Shown one piece after another: positions 30,809 through 38,633 of a stretch of DNA of 41,793 nt; position 1 is the stretch's first letter; the number at the start of each line of letters is the position of its first letter. A program made the translations under genes and the position numbers. Source of the stretch: Mollicutes bacterium (GTDB lineage: Bacteria; Bacillota_I; Bacilli_A; Izemoplasmatales; Izemoplasmataceae); contig PUOX01000035.1 of assembly GCA_003552925.1 (NCBI GenBank), forward strand, positions 1 through 41,793, read 5' to 3'. The notes under the pieces were generated by a model. That model had not been told where the DNA came from. It made no database searches and saw nothing but the letters and a program-made list of their open reading frames with translations.

Positions 30809-31933
30809 CTATGCGATAAGGGATTTGAGCGCTTGCACCAGGGCTTCGATGTCTTCTTTGTCTTCGCAATGGGAAAACGAGAAGCGAAGCGAGCCGTCGA
30901 TGTAGTCCTCGGGGACGCCAATCGCTTGCAAGACGGGGCTGTTTTCAATCGACCCGGCGCTGCAGGCGCTGCCGCGGCTTAAGGCGAAGCCTTTTTGGTC
31001 AAGGTCGAAAAGGAGGCGTTCGCCGTCTTGTCTGCAAAAACCGATGTTCAAGATGTTGTAAAGGCGGCTTTTTTCAAGCGGCGGGCCGTTTAGGATGTGG
31101 TCGATGTGTTCTTCTTTGAGACGTCTCAGAAAATATTCGGCGAGCGTCTTGAGGTGCGTTTCCCGCGTTTTGAGGTTATCAACCGCTTCTTTGAGCGCGA
31201 CTTCGCAGCCGACGATTGCCGCAAGATTTTCTGTGCCGGCGCGCAGGTTGTATTCTTGTTTGCCACCGTGAAGAATCGGGCTGATGGTTTCGCGGTCCTT
31301 GACGTATAAAAAACCGATACCGTTCGGCCCGAAAAACTTGTGGGCGGAAAAACTCGCAAAATCGCAGTCAAGGGTTTGCATGTCCATGGGAATGTGCAAA
31401 GGCGATTGCACCGCGTCGATGTGCAGAAGCGCGCCGTGTTTGCGGCATAGGGTGCGGACGGCTTCGACGTCTTGCAAGGTGCCGATTTCGTTGTTGGCGT
31501 GTATGAGGGTGACGAGCGAGACATCGTAGACTTTCAAGGCGTTTTGGAGCGCGACTTGGTCGATGTAGCCCTCATGGTCGGTCGGAATTTCCACGACGTG
31601 GTGGCCAAGCGAACGCAAATGGCCGCAGGCGTTTTTCGTCGCCGGGTGTTCTACGGCGGAGGTCAGGATGGTTTTCTTCGGATGCCGCGCCGCGACGCCT
31701 TTGATGGCGAGATTGCTGGCTTCGGTGCCGCTTCCGGTGAAAACGATGTTGTCTTTTTCAGTGTTTAGGCACGCGGCAATTGTTTTTTTCGCACGGTTGT
31801 AGCGTTTGCGTGCGTCGATGCCCGGGGTGTGCAAAGAAGAGGGATTTCCCCGGTAGGTTCGCATCGTTTCAAGCATGACCTCCATAACGCTTTTTGAGGG
31901 GCCGGTGGTGGCTGCGTAATCGAAATACCGCAT
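30809..31933 (-). CDS. Cysteine desulfurase, NifS/IscS family
   Basis: This 374-residue PLP enzyme removes sulfur from cysteine as a persulfide for thio-cofactors or Fe-S clusters. MRYFDYAATT and NPSSLH open the protein. The PLP lysine is K199 in SFSAHKFFGPNG, and the reactive Cys324 sits in LSRGSACSAGS, the long-loop arrangement of the NifS/IscS group. I do not see an IscU/SufU scaffold or a ThiI/MnmA acceptor in the window, so the sulfur target is open. It is third in a minus-strand unit after a thioredoxin-CcdA fusion and a 94-residue unknown, starting two bases after the latter. Confidence 0.93.
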   Translation of the reverse strand: MRYFDYAATTGPSKSVMEVMLETMRTYRGNPSSLHTPGIDARKRYNRAKKTIAACLNTEKDNIVFTGSGTEASNLAIKGVAARHPKKTILTSAVEHPATKNACGHLRSLGHHVVEIPTDHEGYIDQVALQNALKVYDVSLVTLIHANNEIGTLQDVEAVRTLCRKHGALLHIDAVQSPLHIPMDMQTLDCDFASFSAHKFFGPNGIGFLYVKDRETISPILHGGKQEYNLRAGTENLAAIVGCEVALKEAVDNLKTRETHLKTLAEYFLRRLKEEHIDHILNGPPLEKSRLYNILNIGFCRQDGERLLFDLDQKGFALSRGSACSAGSIENSPVLQAIGVPEDYIDGSLRFSFSHCEDKEDIEALVQALKSLIA

Positions 31934-31935
31934 AT

Positions 31936-32220
31936 TTACCCATCCTCTTTGCGGATTTTCAAGCCTTCGGCGTCTAAGGCAAGTGTGGATTGTATCTCGG
32001 GGTGGTCTTTCACGTTGAGAGGTTCGCCGCTTGCTTCGTCAAGCGCGTCTTCGATTTGCTTGGCAAGGGTTTTGACGACATAGGATTTATGGATGATGCA
32101 CGGGTCTTCGTCGTCAAAAAGGTCGACGCTCTTTTCTTTGATTGATTTTTCTGAGAAAGGGGCGTTTAAGCTCTTGCCTTTGAAAAACGTTTCTTGGTCG
32201 TTAAAGATGACGATGTTCAT
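31936..32220 (-). CDS. Hypothetical protein of 94 residues between redox and sulfur genes
   Basis: I do not recognise this small acidic protein. It is soluble, with a single cysteine (DEDPCIIHKS, near residue 41) and no signal peptide. The C-terminal half is rich in charged residues with an STLALDAEGLKI ending that could form a strand. The start at ATG 32220 follows GGAGGT by 6 bases; an ATG at 32226 touches the site. It sits two bases before the cysteine desulfurase start, and its ribosome site lies inside the end of the CcdA-fusion gene. It may be a partner of the desulfurase, which is inference from position. Confidence 0.6.
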   Translation of the reverse strand: MNIVIFNDQETFFKGKSLNAPFSEKSIKEKSVDLFDDEDPCIIHKSYVVKTLAKQIEDALDEASGEPLNVKDHPEIQSTLALDAEGLKIRKEDG

Positions 32221-32222
32221 AA

Positions 32223-33407
32223 TCATACCTCCAACAGGTTAAACCCGAAAAATGTGAAGCCGGCGAGCTGTGAAATGAAATATACCATCATCACGAAGAA
32301 GAAGATGCTTGTGACCAGTTTGATTAAAGGCATCCGTCTGCGGATGGCGTCGGAGACCGCCATCACGTTTTTGGTTTGGATGGCGATGATGGCGATGATG
32401 ATGAGGGGGACGATGAACATCAAGTTGAACACGAGCAGGTAAAAACGTCCCAGAAGCGGAGCGGTCGTGCGGATGCTGAAGAGTATGACGATATAGATTT
32501 GTCCTGTGCAAAGCGCTTCGGTCACGGCGATGACGACGCCGATTAAGAAAGGGATGCCGATGACGTAAAAGTACCGTTTGAAGCGATTTTCTTCTTGTTC
32601 AAATATGGTGGTGAATTTTTCCATCAGTCGCTGGTTGAACTTTTTCAGCCGTGAGGGGAGCTGGTTTTTGACCTTTCCATATTCTTGTTTGCGGGTGGCC
32701 AGATAGTCTTGGAAGGTGATCAAAAACAAGAAAAAACTGAGAAGGGCGAAGAGGATATAGAGGATTCGGCTAATGATTTCTACGGCGCTGAGGGTTTGTA
32801 GTGCGGTCAGCACAAACAGCCCTATGGCGAAATAGGTCAAGAATATCGCGCCGATGTAGGTGATGCTGACGATCAGCAACGCTCGTTTGTCTTTGATGAA
32901 GCCCACCATGGAGATGAACATCAAAAGCATGGCAATGGCGCAAGGGTTGATGCCGTCGATCAATCCGGCGACGATTATGGTGAACAGCCCGCTCAAGCCT
33001 TCTAGGTTCAACAAGTCGTCCAAATTCACTTGGTCGACGTCAAGCAACGGCCTTTCTGCGCTTTTTAGGATGTCTCCATCACGGATGCCGTCTCGAATAT
33101 CGGGATATCCGCTGTATACGTCATTGCCGGCAAACAAAATCGGATACGTGTCCCTGGTGTTGTAGGCCACGGTAAACTGCAAAAACAGCTTGTCGTTTTC
33201 GTCTTTTTGTATGTCGTAGGTTTGTACGTCTACGCCTTGTGCGCGGAGTTCGTCCAAAAGCCCTTCGTTTTCAACCCGTTGGCAGTCGCTGCACGCTTCT
33301 ACGTAAAAATAGGCGACTTCGTAGGTCGCGTTTTGTGTGTTCACATCGGTGGCGGATACCGCCAGCAGCGCCAACAAAAGGATTCCAAACAGTTTCCATG
33401 CGCGCAT
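32223..33407 (-). CDS. Exported thioredoxin domain fused to a CcdA/DsbD-like membrane domain
   Basis: This protein of about 394 residues begins with a signal or anchor helix (KLFGILLLALLAVSA). A thioredoxin-like domain follows with the redox pair CSDC (Cys39, Cys42) and a cis-proline region TYPILFAG. A CcdA/DsbD-type membrane domain then runs from about 130 to the end. Its paired cysteines are in GLIDGINPCAIAMLL and VTEALCTGQIY. Such proteins carry electrons from cytosolic thioredoxin to thiols outside the membrane. The promoter at 33443-33471 lies downstream of an apparent ATG at 33443, so the real start is ATG 33407 (preferred, after GAAGGA) or ATG 33416. A 94-residue unknown and the desulfurase follow. 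Confidence 0.85.
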   Translation of the reverse strand: MRAWKLFGILLLALLAVSATDVNTQNATYEVAYFYVEACSDCQRVENEGLLDELRAQGVDVQTYDIQKDENDKLFLQFTVAYNTRDTYPILFAGNDVYSGYPDIRDGIRDGDILKSAERPLLDVDQVNLDDLLNLEGLSGLFTIIVAGLIDGINPCAIAMLLMFISMVGFIKDKRALLIVSITYIGAIFLTYFAIGLFVLTALQTLSAVEIISRILYILFALLSFFLFLITFQDYLATRKQEYGKVKNQLPSRLKKFNQRLMEKFTTIFEQEENRFKRYFYVIGIPFLIGVVIAVTEALCTGQIYIVILFSIRTTAPLLGRFYLLVFNLMFIVPLIIIAIIAIQTKNVMAVSDAIRRRMPLIKLVTSIFFFVMMVYFISQLAGFTFFGFNLLEV

Positions 33408-33442
33408 TGCGTTCATTCCTTCATGTTTCCTTACTCTATACA

Positions 33443-33471
33443 ATTATAAAGCGCGGGTTAGAAAGTGTCAA
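33443..33471 (-). promoter_or_regulatory. Promoter of the Trx-CcdA/unknown/desulfurase unit
   Basis: On the minus strand a perfect TTGACA (33466-33471), 17 bases, perfect TATAAT (33443-33448). Initiation near 33436 excludes any start codon upstream of that point. Confidence 0.85.
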
Positions 33472-33511
33472 CGAAATGCGGAGACTATGTTTTCTTGTGG
33501 AGGGGCATATG

Positions 33512-33520
33512 TGCTATAAT
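33512..33520 (+). promoter_or_regulatory. Extended -10 of ylbF-ylbG
   Basis: TGCTATAAT at 33512-33520; a weak -35 (TTCTTG) lies 17 bases upstream. It is divergent from the promoter at 33443-33471. Confidence 0.6.
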
Positions 33521-33537
33521 AAAGAAGGTGATGCATA

Positions 33538-33945
33538 ATGAATCAAGAAACCGTCGAAAAAGTGTATCGGCTTGTCGACGAGATCAAAGGCACCGACGCT
33601 TACAAGACCATGCTTCAAAAGCATCGAGAAATCGAAGCGGACGAACACGTCCAAGCCTTGATTGCGTCTTTCAAAAAAGCCGAAGCGAACTACAACGAGG
33701 CGCAAAAATACGGAAAGCACCACCCCAATCTCAAACATCGCAAACAAGCGTTCAGCGAAGCGAAAGCCGAACTTTACAACCATCCGCTTGTAAAAGCGTA
33801 TAAGCAAGCGGAGAAGTCGCTGCAAGAAAGACTCGATGCAATCGGCACGCACATCGCCGCATCCGTTTCGAAACGCATCCGTGTGGACACCCGTCTTTCT
33901 TCGGTCGATAAAGGAGGCCTATCATGCACAATCGAAAAAGTTTGA
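33538..33945 (+). CDS. ylbF: YlbF/YmcA family protein
   Basis: This 135-residue helical protein belongs to the YlbF/YmcA family. The N-terminus IKGTDAYKTMLQKHREIEADEHVQALIASFKKAEANYNEAQKYGKHHPNL and the later LVKAYKQAEKSLQERLDAI are typical. In Bacillus, YlbF with YmcA and YaaT forms a complex that acts with RNase Y on mRNA maturation. The immediately overlapping ylbG supports YlbF rather than YmcA. AAGGTG precedes the ATG, and the 3' end overlaps ylbG by 22 bases. Confidence 0.85.
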   Translation: MNQETVEKVYRLVDEIKGTDAYKTMLQKHREIEADEHVQALIASFKKAEANYNEAQKYGKHHPNLKHRKQAFSEAKAELYNHPLVKAYKQAEKSLQERLDAIGTHIAASVSKRIRVDTRLSSVDKGGLSCTIEKV

Positions 33946-34208
33946 TCGTCTATTTCAAAAGCCCCCGCGTAATCAAGCGCTTGAAAAAACACGGGAATGT
34001 GCCCTATTACCATAAAAAGCGCAAATACGCCATCCTCTACATCAACGAGGACCGCTACGACGAAGTGATGAAGGACTTGAAACGTCTGAATCATGTCCGC
34101 CGTGTGGAAGAGTCTTTGTTGGACGACGAAGCGTATCGATTGAGCGAAGACAAGAACGAGACGGAAGAAGAACAACCTGCCCAGGATGTGTCAAGCAAAA
34201 AAGCTTGA
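33924..34208 (+). CDS. ylbG: YlbG (DUF2129) family protein
   Basis: This 94-residue protein matches YlbG: SLIVYFKSPRVIKRLKKHGNVPYYHKKRKYAILYINEDRYDEVMKDLKRLNHVRRVEES covers the whole conserved domain. An acidic tail of about 25 residues follows. The family is uncharacterised; it travels with ylbF. AAAGGAGG lies before the ATG, inside ylbF. The TGA stop is embedded in the -35 box of the rpsP promoter. Confidence 0.88.
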   Translation: MHNRKSLIVYFKSPRVIKRLKKHGNVPYYHKKRKYAILYINEDRYDEVMKDLKRLNHVRRVEESLLDDEAYRLSEDKNETEEEQPAQDVSSKKA

Positions 34209-34233
34209 CATCCTTTTCGGTTTTTGATACACT
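34205..34233 (+). promoter_or_regulatory. Promoter of rpsP-khpA
   Basis: TTGACA (34205-34210), 17 bases, TACACT (34228-34233). The TGA of ylbG lies within TTGACA. Confidence 0.75.
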
Positions 34234-34264
34234 TTATGAAGACTGAAAAGGAGGCATACTGATT

Positions 34265-34537
34265 ATGGCTGTGAAAATTCGTTTGCAACGTTTTGGAACC
34301 AAAAAACGCCCGTTTTATCGTCTGGTCGTGGCGGAATCCCGCATCAAGCGCGATGGCCGCTATCTTGAAATCCTGGGCCACTACGATCCTCGTCAAACCC
34401 CGACTTTGATCGAAATCGACGAAGACCGTGCGCTAGAGTGGTTGAAAAAAGGTGCACAACCTACGTCTACGGCGAAAAACATCCTTACCAAAAAGGGCGT
34501 TTGGGAAAAATATCACCAACAAAAAAGCAGTAAGTAA
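34265..34537 (+). CDS. rpsP: 30S ribosomal protein S16
   Basis: This 90-residue protein is full length for bS16, an assembly protein of the small subunit. It starts [26 protein letters not shown] and contains [11 protein letters not shown] and [12 protein letters not shown], all typical. AAGGAGG precedes the ATG by 10 bases. It is followed after 14 bases by khpA. Confidence 0.97.
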   Translation: MAVKIRLQRFGTKKRPFYRLVVAESRIKRDGRYLEILGHYDPRQTPTLIEIDEDRALEWLKKGAQPTSTAKNILTKKGVWEKYHQQKSSK

Positions 34538-34551
34538 AGGTGAACGAGCTT

Positions 34552-34800
34552 ATGGCTGTGGATTACGAAAAGTTGGTTGGCAATCTTGTCAAACCTCTTG
34601 TGGTTCATCCTGACGACGTCGAAGTGAAAAAACTTTCTGAGGACGATCATAAAATCACCGTTCAAGTGCTTGTGCACAGCGACGATCTCGGAAGGGTCAT
34701 CGGCAAAAACGGCCGCATCGCCAATGCGATACGCACCATCGCATACGCGAGCGCTTCGCGTGCCCATAAAAAAATCACCATCAATATCGATGCGTTTTAG
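34552..34800 (+). CDS. khpA: KH-domain RNA-binding protein KhpA
   Basis: This 82-residue protein is a single KH domain. The RNA-contact loop is GKNGR in DLGRVIGKNGRIANAIRTIAYASASR. KhpA forms a dimer with KhpB/Jag and binds RNA in the cytosol, affecting cell-wall elongation in other Bacilli. I chose ATG 34552, nine bases after AAGGTG; GTG 34540 overlaps that site. A terminator follows, splitting it from natA. Confidence 0.92.
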   Translation: MAVDYEKLVGNLVKPLVVHPDDVEVKKLSEDDHKITVQVLVHSDDLGRVIGKNGRIANAIRTIAYASASRAHKKITINIDAF

Positions 34801-34810
34801 CGCTTGAAAA

Positions 34811-34840
34811 CCTCCTAAGGACTCACCTTGGGAGTTTTTT
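34811..34840 (+). terminator. Terminator between khpA and natA
   Basis: CTCCTAAGG and CCTTGGGAG pair (one G-T) around ACTCA, followed by six T. No promoter is visible between this and natA, so some read-through is likely. Confidence 0.75.
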
Positions 34841-34860
34841 ACCTAGGAAGGATAATGGTT

Positions 34861-35643
34861 ATGGATTTGGAAGTAAGAAATCTTCGCAAAACGTTCAATC
34901 TTTCGCGCAAACAACGAAGGATAGAGCACACTGATGAAAAACGCCGCGTTGCGGTTAGAGGCCTTTCATTCGAGGCCAAACGTGGTGAAATATACGGATT
35001 GCTCGGTCCGAACGGCGCTGGCAAGACGACCACGTTGCGTTGCATTTCCACGTTGATCAAACCGGATGAAGGCGATGTGTTCGTCGATGGAAAAAGCGTG
35101 TTGAAAGACAGCATGGGCGTTCGCAAAAACATCGCGTTTTTGACCAATGAATTGAAACTGGACGACTTTTTCACCCCGAATTATCTTTACGACTATTTTT
35201 CGCGTTTGCACGGCGTTGATGAAAAGACGGCCGAAAAGCGGAAAAAGGAGCTTTTCAAACGTTTTGGCGTGGACAAGTTCGCCGAAGTCAAAGTTGCCGA
35301 CCTCTCTAGCGGCATGAAGCAAAAAACCTCCATCGCCATCTCCTTGGTGCACGACCCCGATTTCATCATTTTCGATGAACCGACCAACGGCCTCGATGTG
35401 TTGACGGCGAAGACCGTGGTCGACTATTTGCTCGAGTTGAAAGAGTCCGGCAAAGCCATCATTGTCTCGACGCATATCCTGAGCGTGGTGGAAAAGCTTT
35501 GCGACAAAGTCGGCATCATCATCGATGGAGAACTGAAAGTTTCCGGAACGCTTCAAGAAGTGAAAGCGAAAGACGCCAAGCAGGACCTTGAGAACGTGTT
35601 CTTCTCATTGGTCGAGGAAAGCGGAGGTGCCGACCGTGCGTAA
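34861..35643 (+). CDS. natA: ABC transporter ATP-binding protein, NatA type
   Basis: This 260-residue ATPase subunit has a Walker A (GPNGAGKTT, about residue 52), signature LSSGMKQK, Walker B FIIFDEPTNGLD and the H-loop STHILS. With the following permease it resembles NatAB, an ATP-driven sodium extruder of Bacilli, although ABC-2 exporters of other substrates share the design. I chose ATG 34861, nine bases after GGAAGG; ATG 34855 is an alternative. The last 8 bases overlap natB. The pair lies between khpA and rimM, inside what is usually a continuous ribosomal cluster. Confidence 0.85.
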   Translation: MDLEVRNLRKTFNLSRKQRRIEHTDEKRRVAVRGLSFEAKRGEIYGLLGPNGAGKTTTLRCISTLIKPDEGDVFVDGKSVLKDSMGVRKNIAFLTNELKLDDFFTPNYLYDYFSRLHGVDEKTAEKRKKELFKRFGVDKFAEVKVADLSSGMKQKTSIAISLVHDPDFIIFDEPTNGLDVLTAKTVVDYLLELKESGKAIIVSTHILSVVEKLCDKVGIIIDGELKVSGTLQEVKAKDAKQDLENVFFSLVEESGGADRA

Positions 35644-36826
35644 TATGTGGGTCATATTCAAAAAAGAGCTGTTCCGTGTGCTTACGGACAAACGTTTGGT
35701 GCTTACAGTGTTCATACTGCCGGGGCTTTCGATTTTTCTGATTTATTCAATCATGGGCGAAGTCATCGGCCGGCAAATGACCGAAGATGAGATCTACACG
35801 CATACGGTATATGCCAAAAACATGCCGGAAAGCATAAAACATTCGCTGGAAGAACGCTTGACGTTCGAGCTTATGGAAGGTGAGTACGACAAAGACACAC
35901 TAGAAGAGATGGTACGCGAAGAAGAGGTGGAACTGGCGCTTTTCTTCGAAGAGGATTTTGAAGACAAGATCGAAGCCTACCAAGCCGGCTCCCCCATTCC
36001 CGAACTCATCGTCTATTACAACCAGGGCCATCAGCACTCTTCAACGGCGTACAACCAGTTTATGGGCGTGATGAACGCTTACCACGAATCAATCATTCGC
36101 GACCGTTTGGCCGATCCCGACGATTACCATCCTTACCTCATGACAAGCGAGAATTTTCTCGACGAACGTACCGTCGCGGCGCGAGGCATTGCGATGCTGA
36201 TGCCGATGCTGGTGATTATCTTCTTGTTTGTCGGTGCGATGAGCATCGGTCCCGACGCCATCGCCGGCGAAAAGGAAAGAGGCACCATCGCTTCGCTTTT
36301 AGTCACCCCGACGAAAAGGCGGGACATTGCTCTGGGCAAAGTCTCAAGCATTGCCGTGCTGTCGTTTTTGAGCGCGATTTCTTCGTTCGCCGGTATTTTG
36401 CTTTCCTTGCCGCGTCTGATGCAGTTTGGCGAGGAGATGCCCGATATGGGCATCTACAGGATCGTTGATTTTGTTGCCGTTTTTGCGGTGCTATTGACGA
36501 CGGTGATTTTCATCGTGTCGCTCATTTCCATCATCAGCACCTATTCAAAAACCATTAAAGAAGCCAATGCAATGATTATGCCGTTTTATTTCATCGCCAT
36601 GATTATCGGCATTTTGAACTCTTTCGGCGCGGAACCCAACCAATCGCTCTGGGTGCATTTCTTTCCGATTTATGCGCCCATCAACGCGCTTTCGGGGATT
36701 CTGATGTTTGAGTATTCGGTCATCAATCTTGTGATTACGCTACTGATGAATCTGGTGTATTCGGGTCTTATGGTGTATGCGTTAAACAAGATGTTCGACA
36801 GTGAAAAAGTAATGTTCACACGATAG
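35636..36826 (+). CDS. natB: ABC transporter permease, NatB type
   Basis: This 396-residue ABC-2 membrane subunit begins with a cytosolic stretch MRNMWVIFKKELFRVLTDKRL and one membrane helix. A large outside loop of about 130 residues (the EEEVELALFFEEDFEDKIEAY region) follows, then about five more helices. IAGEKERGTIASLLVTPTKRRDIALGK is the coupling segment typical of NatB-like permeases. The likely start is GTG 35636, seven bases after GGAGGT, overlapping natA by 8 bases. The role is efflux of sodium or another ion or small molecule. rimM starts 10 bases after the stop. Confidence 0.83.
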   Translation: MRNMWVIFKKELFRVLTDKRLVLTVFILPGLSIFLIYSIMGEVIGRQMTEDEIYTHTVYAKNMPESIKHSLEERLTFELMEGEYDKDTLEEMVREEEVELALFFEEDFEDKIEAYQAGSPIPELIVYYNQGHQHSSTAYNQFMGVMNAYHESIIRDRLADPDDYHPYLMTSENFLDERTVAARGIAMLMPMLVIIFLFVGAMSIGPDAIAGEKERGTIASLLVTPTKRRDIALGKVSSIAVLSFLSAISSFAGILLSLPRLMQFGEEMPDMGIYRIVDFVAVFAVLLTTVIFIVSLISIISTYSKTIKEANAMIMPFYFIAMIIGILNSFGAEPNQSLWVHFFPIYAPINALSGILMFEYSVINLVITLLMNLVYSGLMVYALNKMFDSEKVMFTR

Positions 36827-36836
36827 AGGTGATTTT

Positions 36837-37340
36837 ATGAAATACATCGCCATCGGCACCATCACCAATACCCAAGGAATACGCGGGGAACTGCGGGTGA
36901 AAAGCGACTCCGATTTCAAAGAGGAGCGTTATGCGCAAGGAAGCGTTCTTTACATCAACCACCCGAAAGAACGTCGCAAAGTCACCGTGGCGAAGCACCG
37001 CGAGAAGGGCGATATGGACATCGTTGCCTTTGAGGAGATCGATTCCATCGACGAGGCCGAGCAATACAAAGGCTGCACGCTAGAAGTTGCCGATATGGAC
37101 CGAGAGCCTCTCAGCGAAGACGAGTTCTATTTTGACGACTTGAACGGCCTTTCCGTCGTCGCTTCCGGTAAAACCATCGGCATCGTCGAAGAGGTGTTGG
37201 ACATGCCGCAAGGCACGATGCTCCGTGTGAAAAGACGCGGACAAAAAGACGCCTTGATACCGTTTTTGAAGGTTTTTATAGAACGCGTCGATTTGAAGCG
37301 CGGCGAAATTGAAGTGAAAGAAGTTGAGGGATTGTTATGA
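36837..37340 (+). CDS. rimM: Ribosome maturation factor RimM
   Basis: This 167-residue protein has the N-terminal RimM domain ([23 protein letters not shown]) and the PRC-barrel C-terminal half ([28 protein letters not shown]). RimM binds S19 and helps mature the 30S head. GAGGTG precedes the ATG. It overlaps trmD by 4 bases (ATGA). Confidence 0.95.
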   Translation: MKYIAIGTITNTQGIRGELRVKSDSDFKEERYAQGSVLYINHPKERRKVTVAKHREKGDMDIVAFEEIDSIDEAEQYKGCTLEVADMDREPLSEDEFYFDDLNGLSVVASGKTIGIVEEVLDMPQGTMLRVKRRGQKDALIPFLKVFIERVDLKRGEIEVKEVEGLL

Positions 37341-38038
37341 GAATTGACATTTTGACACTTTTCCCCGACATGATCCGCCCCATTGTCGGGCAATCCATCT
37401 TGCACCGGGCGCAAGTCGATGGACATGTGGACATTCATGTTCACGATTATCGTGAATACAGCACAGACAAACACCGTAGCGTCGACGATTACCCTTACGG
37501 CGGCGGTGCGGGCATGGTCTTGCGCGTCGAACCGGTCGTGCGCGCCTTGCGCGATTTGGACGATGAACGCCAAGCGCTCAGAATTCTGATGACGCCTCAA
37601 GGCATTCCCTATTCGCAAGAGCGCGCTAGGACTCTGGCGAAAAACGAACGCATCATCATTTTATGCGGACACTATGAAGGATACGACGAACGAATCCGCG
37701 ATTATTTCGACGTGGAGATTTCCATCGGTGATTATATCCTGACCGGCGGCGAAATCGCCGCCATGGTCGTTGTTGATTCGTTGGTTCGATTGATTCCCGG
37801 CGTATTGAACAACGAGGATTCTGCAAAAGAGGACTCTTTTTCCGCGGGGCTGCTGGAATACCCGCAGTATACACGCCCTAGGGTGTTTGAAGGGAGAGCC
37901 GTGCCGGAGGTGTTGCTCTCCGGCGACCACGGCAAGATTGAGGCATGGCGCAAAGAACAAGCGCTCATGCGCACCAAGAAGCGGCGTCCGGACCTTTACG
38001 AAGACTATTTGAAACGCAAAGACAACAAATCCCGCTAA
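37337..38038 (+). CDS. trmD: tRNA (guanine-N1)-methyltransferase TrmD
   Basis: This 233-residue SPOUT methyltransferase puts m1G37 on tRNAs reading CNN and some other codons, including proline, preventing frameshifts. [51 protein letters not shown] and [18 protein letters not shown] form the knotted SAM-binding site. Its start overlaps rimM by 4 bases. rplS follows after 131 bases behind its own promoter. Confidence 0.97.
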   Translation: MRIDILTLFPDMIRPIVGQSILHRAQVDGHVDIHVHDYREYSTDKHRSVDDYPYGGGAGMVLRVEPVVRALRDLDDERQALRILMTPQGIPYSQERARTLAKNERIIILCGHYEGYDERIRDYFDVEISIGDYILTGGEIAAMVVVDSLVRLIPGVLNNEDSAKEDSFSAGLLEYPQYTRPRVFEGRAVPEVLLSGDHGKIEAWRKEQALMRTKKRRPDLYEDYLKRKDNKSR

Positions 38039-38062
38039 ATTTCCGGTTTGCAAGAAAAGCGG

Positions 38063-38091
38063 TTGAATATCATGAAAGCATGTGCTATAAT
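38063..38091 (+). promoter_or_regulatory. Promoter of rplS
   Basis: TTGAAT (38063-38068), 17 bases, TATAAT (38086-38091) with TGC before the -10. Confidence 0.8.
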
Positions 38092-38097
38092 AATTCG

Positions 38098-38169
38098 CGC
38101 TGTTTAAATAACCTTGTTCCGCTGGAGAAACGCTCTATGAACAAAGAGGAAGCAAGGAGTGATTCCCAC
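38098..38169 (+). promoter_or_regulatory. rplS 5' leader, possible L19-type regulatory leader
   Basis: About 70 bases of leader lie between the promoter and the L19 start. It contains TTCCGCTGGAGAAACG-like sequence reminiscent, from memory, of the ribosomal L19 leader of Bacilli. I cannot confirm the fold. A small in-frame ATG (38137) precedes the real start. Confidence 0.35.
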
Positions 38170-38517
38170 ATGTCTCAGACCTTAATCAGCGAAGTGACCA
38201 AGGATTACCTGAAAAACGATGTGCCACCGTTCCGCCCGGGCGACCGTGTCCGCGTGTCGGTCAACATCAAAGAGGGGACCCGCGAACGTATCCAAGTGTT
38301 CGAAGGGCTCGTCATCAAAAGACAGGGATCCGGCGTTAGCGAAACCTTCACCGTCCGAAAAGTGTCTTTCGGTGTCGGAATCGAGCGTACCTTCCCCGTT
38401 CATTCGCCATCCATCGCCAAGATTGATGTCGTACGCAAGGGCAAAGTGCGCCGCGCCAAACTTCACTACATTCGCGGGCGTTCGGCAAAAGCCTCGCGAA
38501 TTAAGGAACGCCGATAA
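38170..38517 (+). CDS. rplS: 50S ribosomal protein L19
   Basis: This 115-residue protein is full length for bL19, at the 30S-50S interface. [35 protein letters not shown] and [46 protein letters not shown] cover the whole family. AAGGAG precedes ATG 38170 by 10 bases. It has its own promoter and terminator. Confidence 0.97.
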   Translation: MSQTLISEVTKDYLKNDVPPFRPGDRVRVSVNIKEGTRERIQVFEGLVIKRQGSGVSETFTVRKVSFGVGIERTFPVHSPSIAKIDVVRKGKVRRAKLHYIRGRSAKASRIKERR

Positions 38518-38547
38518 GAAAAGCCTTCTCAAGAAGGCTTTTTTTAT
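38518..38547 (+). terminator. Terminator of rplS
   Basis: AAAAGCCTTCTC and AAGAAGGCTTTTTTT form a strong stem with a T run directly after the stop. Confidence 0.88.
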
Positions 38548-38579
38548 GGCTTGAACCGCTAAAAAACGCATGAAAGCAA

Positions 38580-38608
38580 TTGAAAACATTTACATACAAT
38601 GCTATAAT
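38580..38608 (+). promoter_or_regulatory. Promoter of the ccpA-like gene
   Basis: TTGAAA (38580-38585), 17 bases, TATAAT (38603-38608) with TGC before the -10. TGAAAGCA at 38571-38578 resembles a cre half-site, which could allow autoregulation, but the other half is poor. Confidence 0.8.
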
Positions 38609-38633
38609 GGCTTAGAAGGAAGAAGGTGGTTGA

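Noticed and set aside
38571-38600. cre site (CcpA operator) over the ccpA-like promoter
   Set aside because: Only one half (TGAAAGC) fits; the central CG and the second half do not match the consensus.
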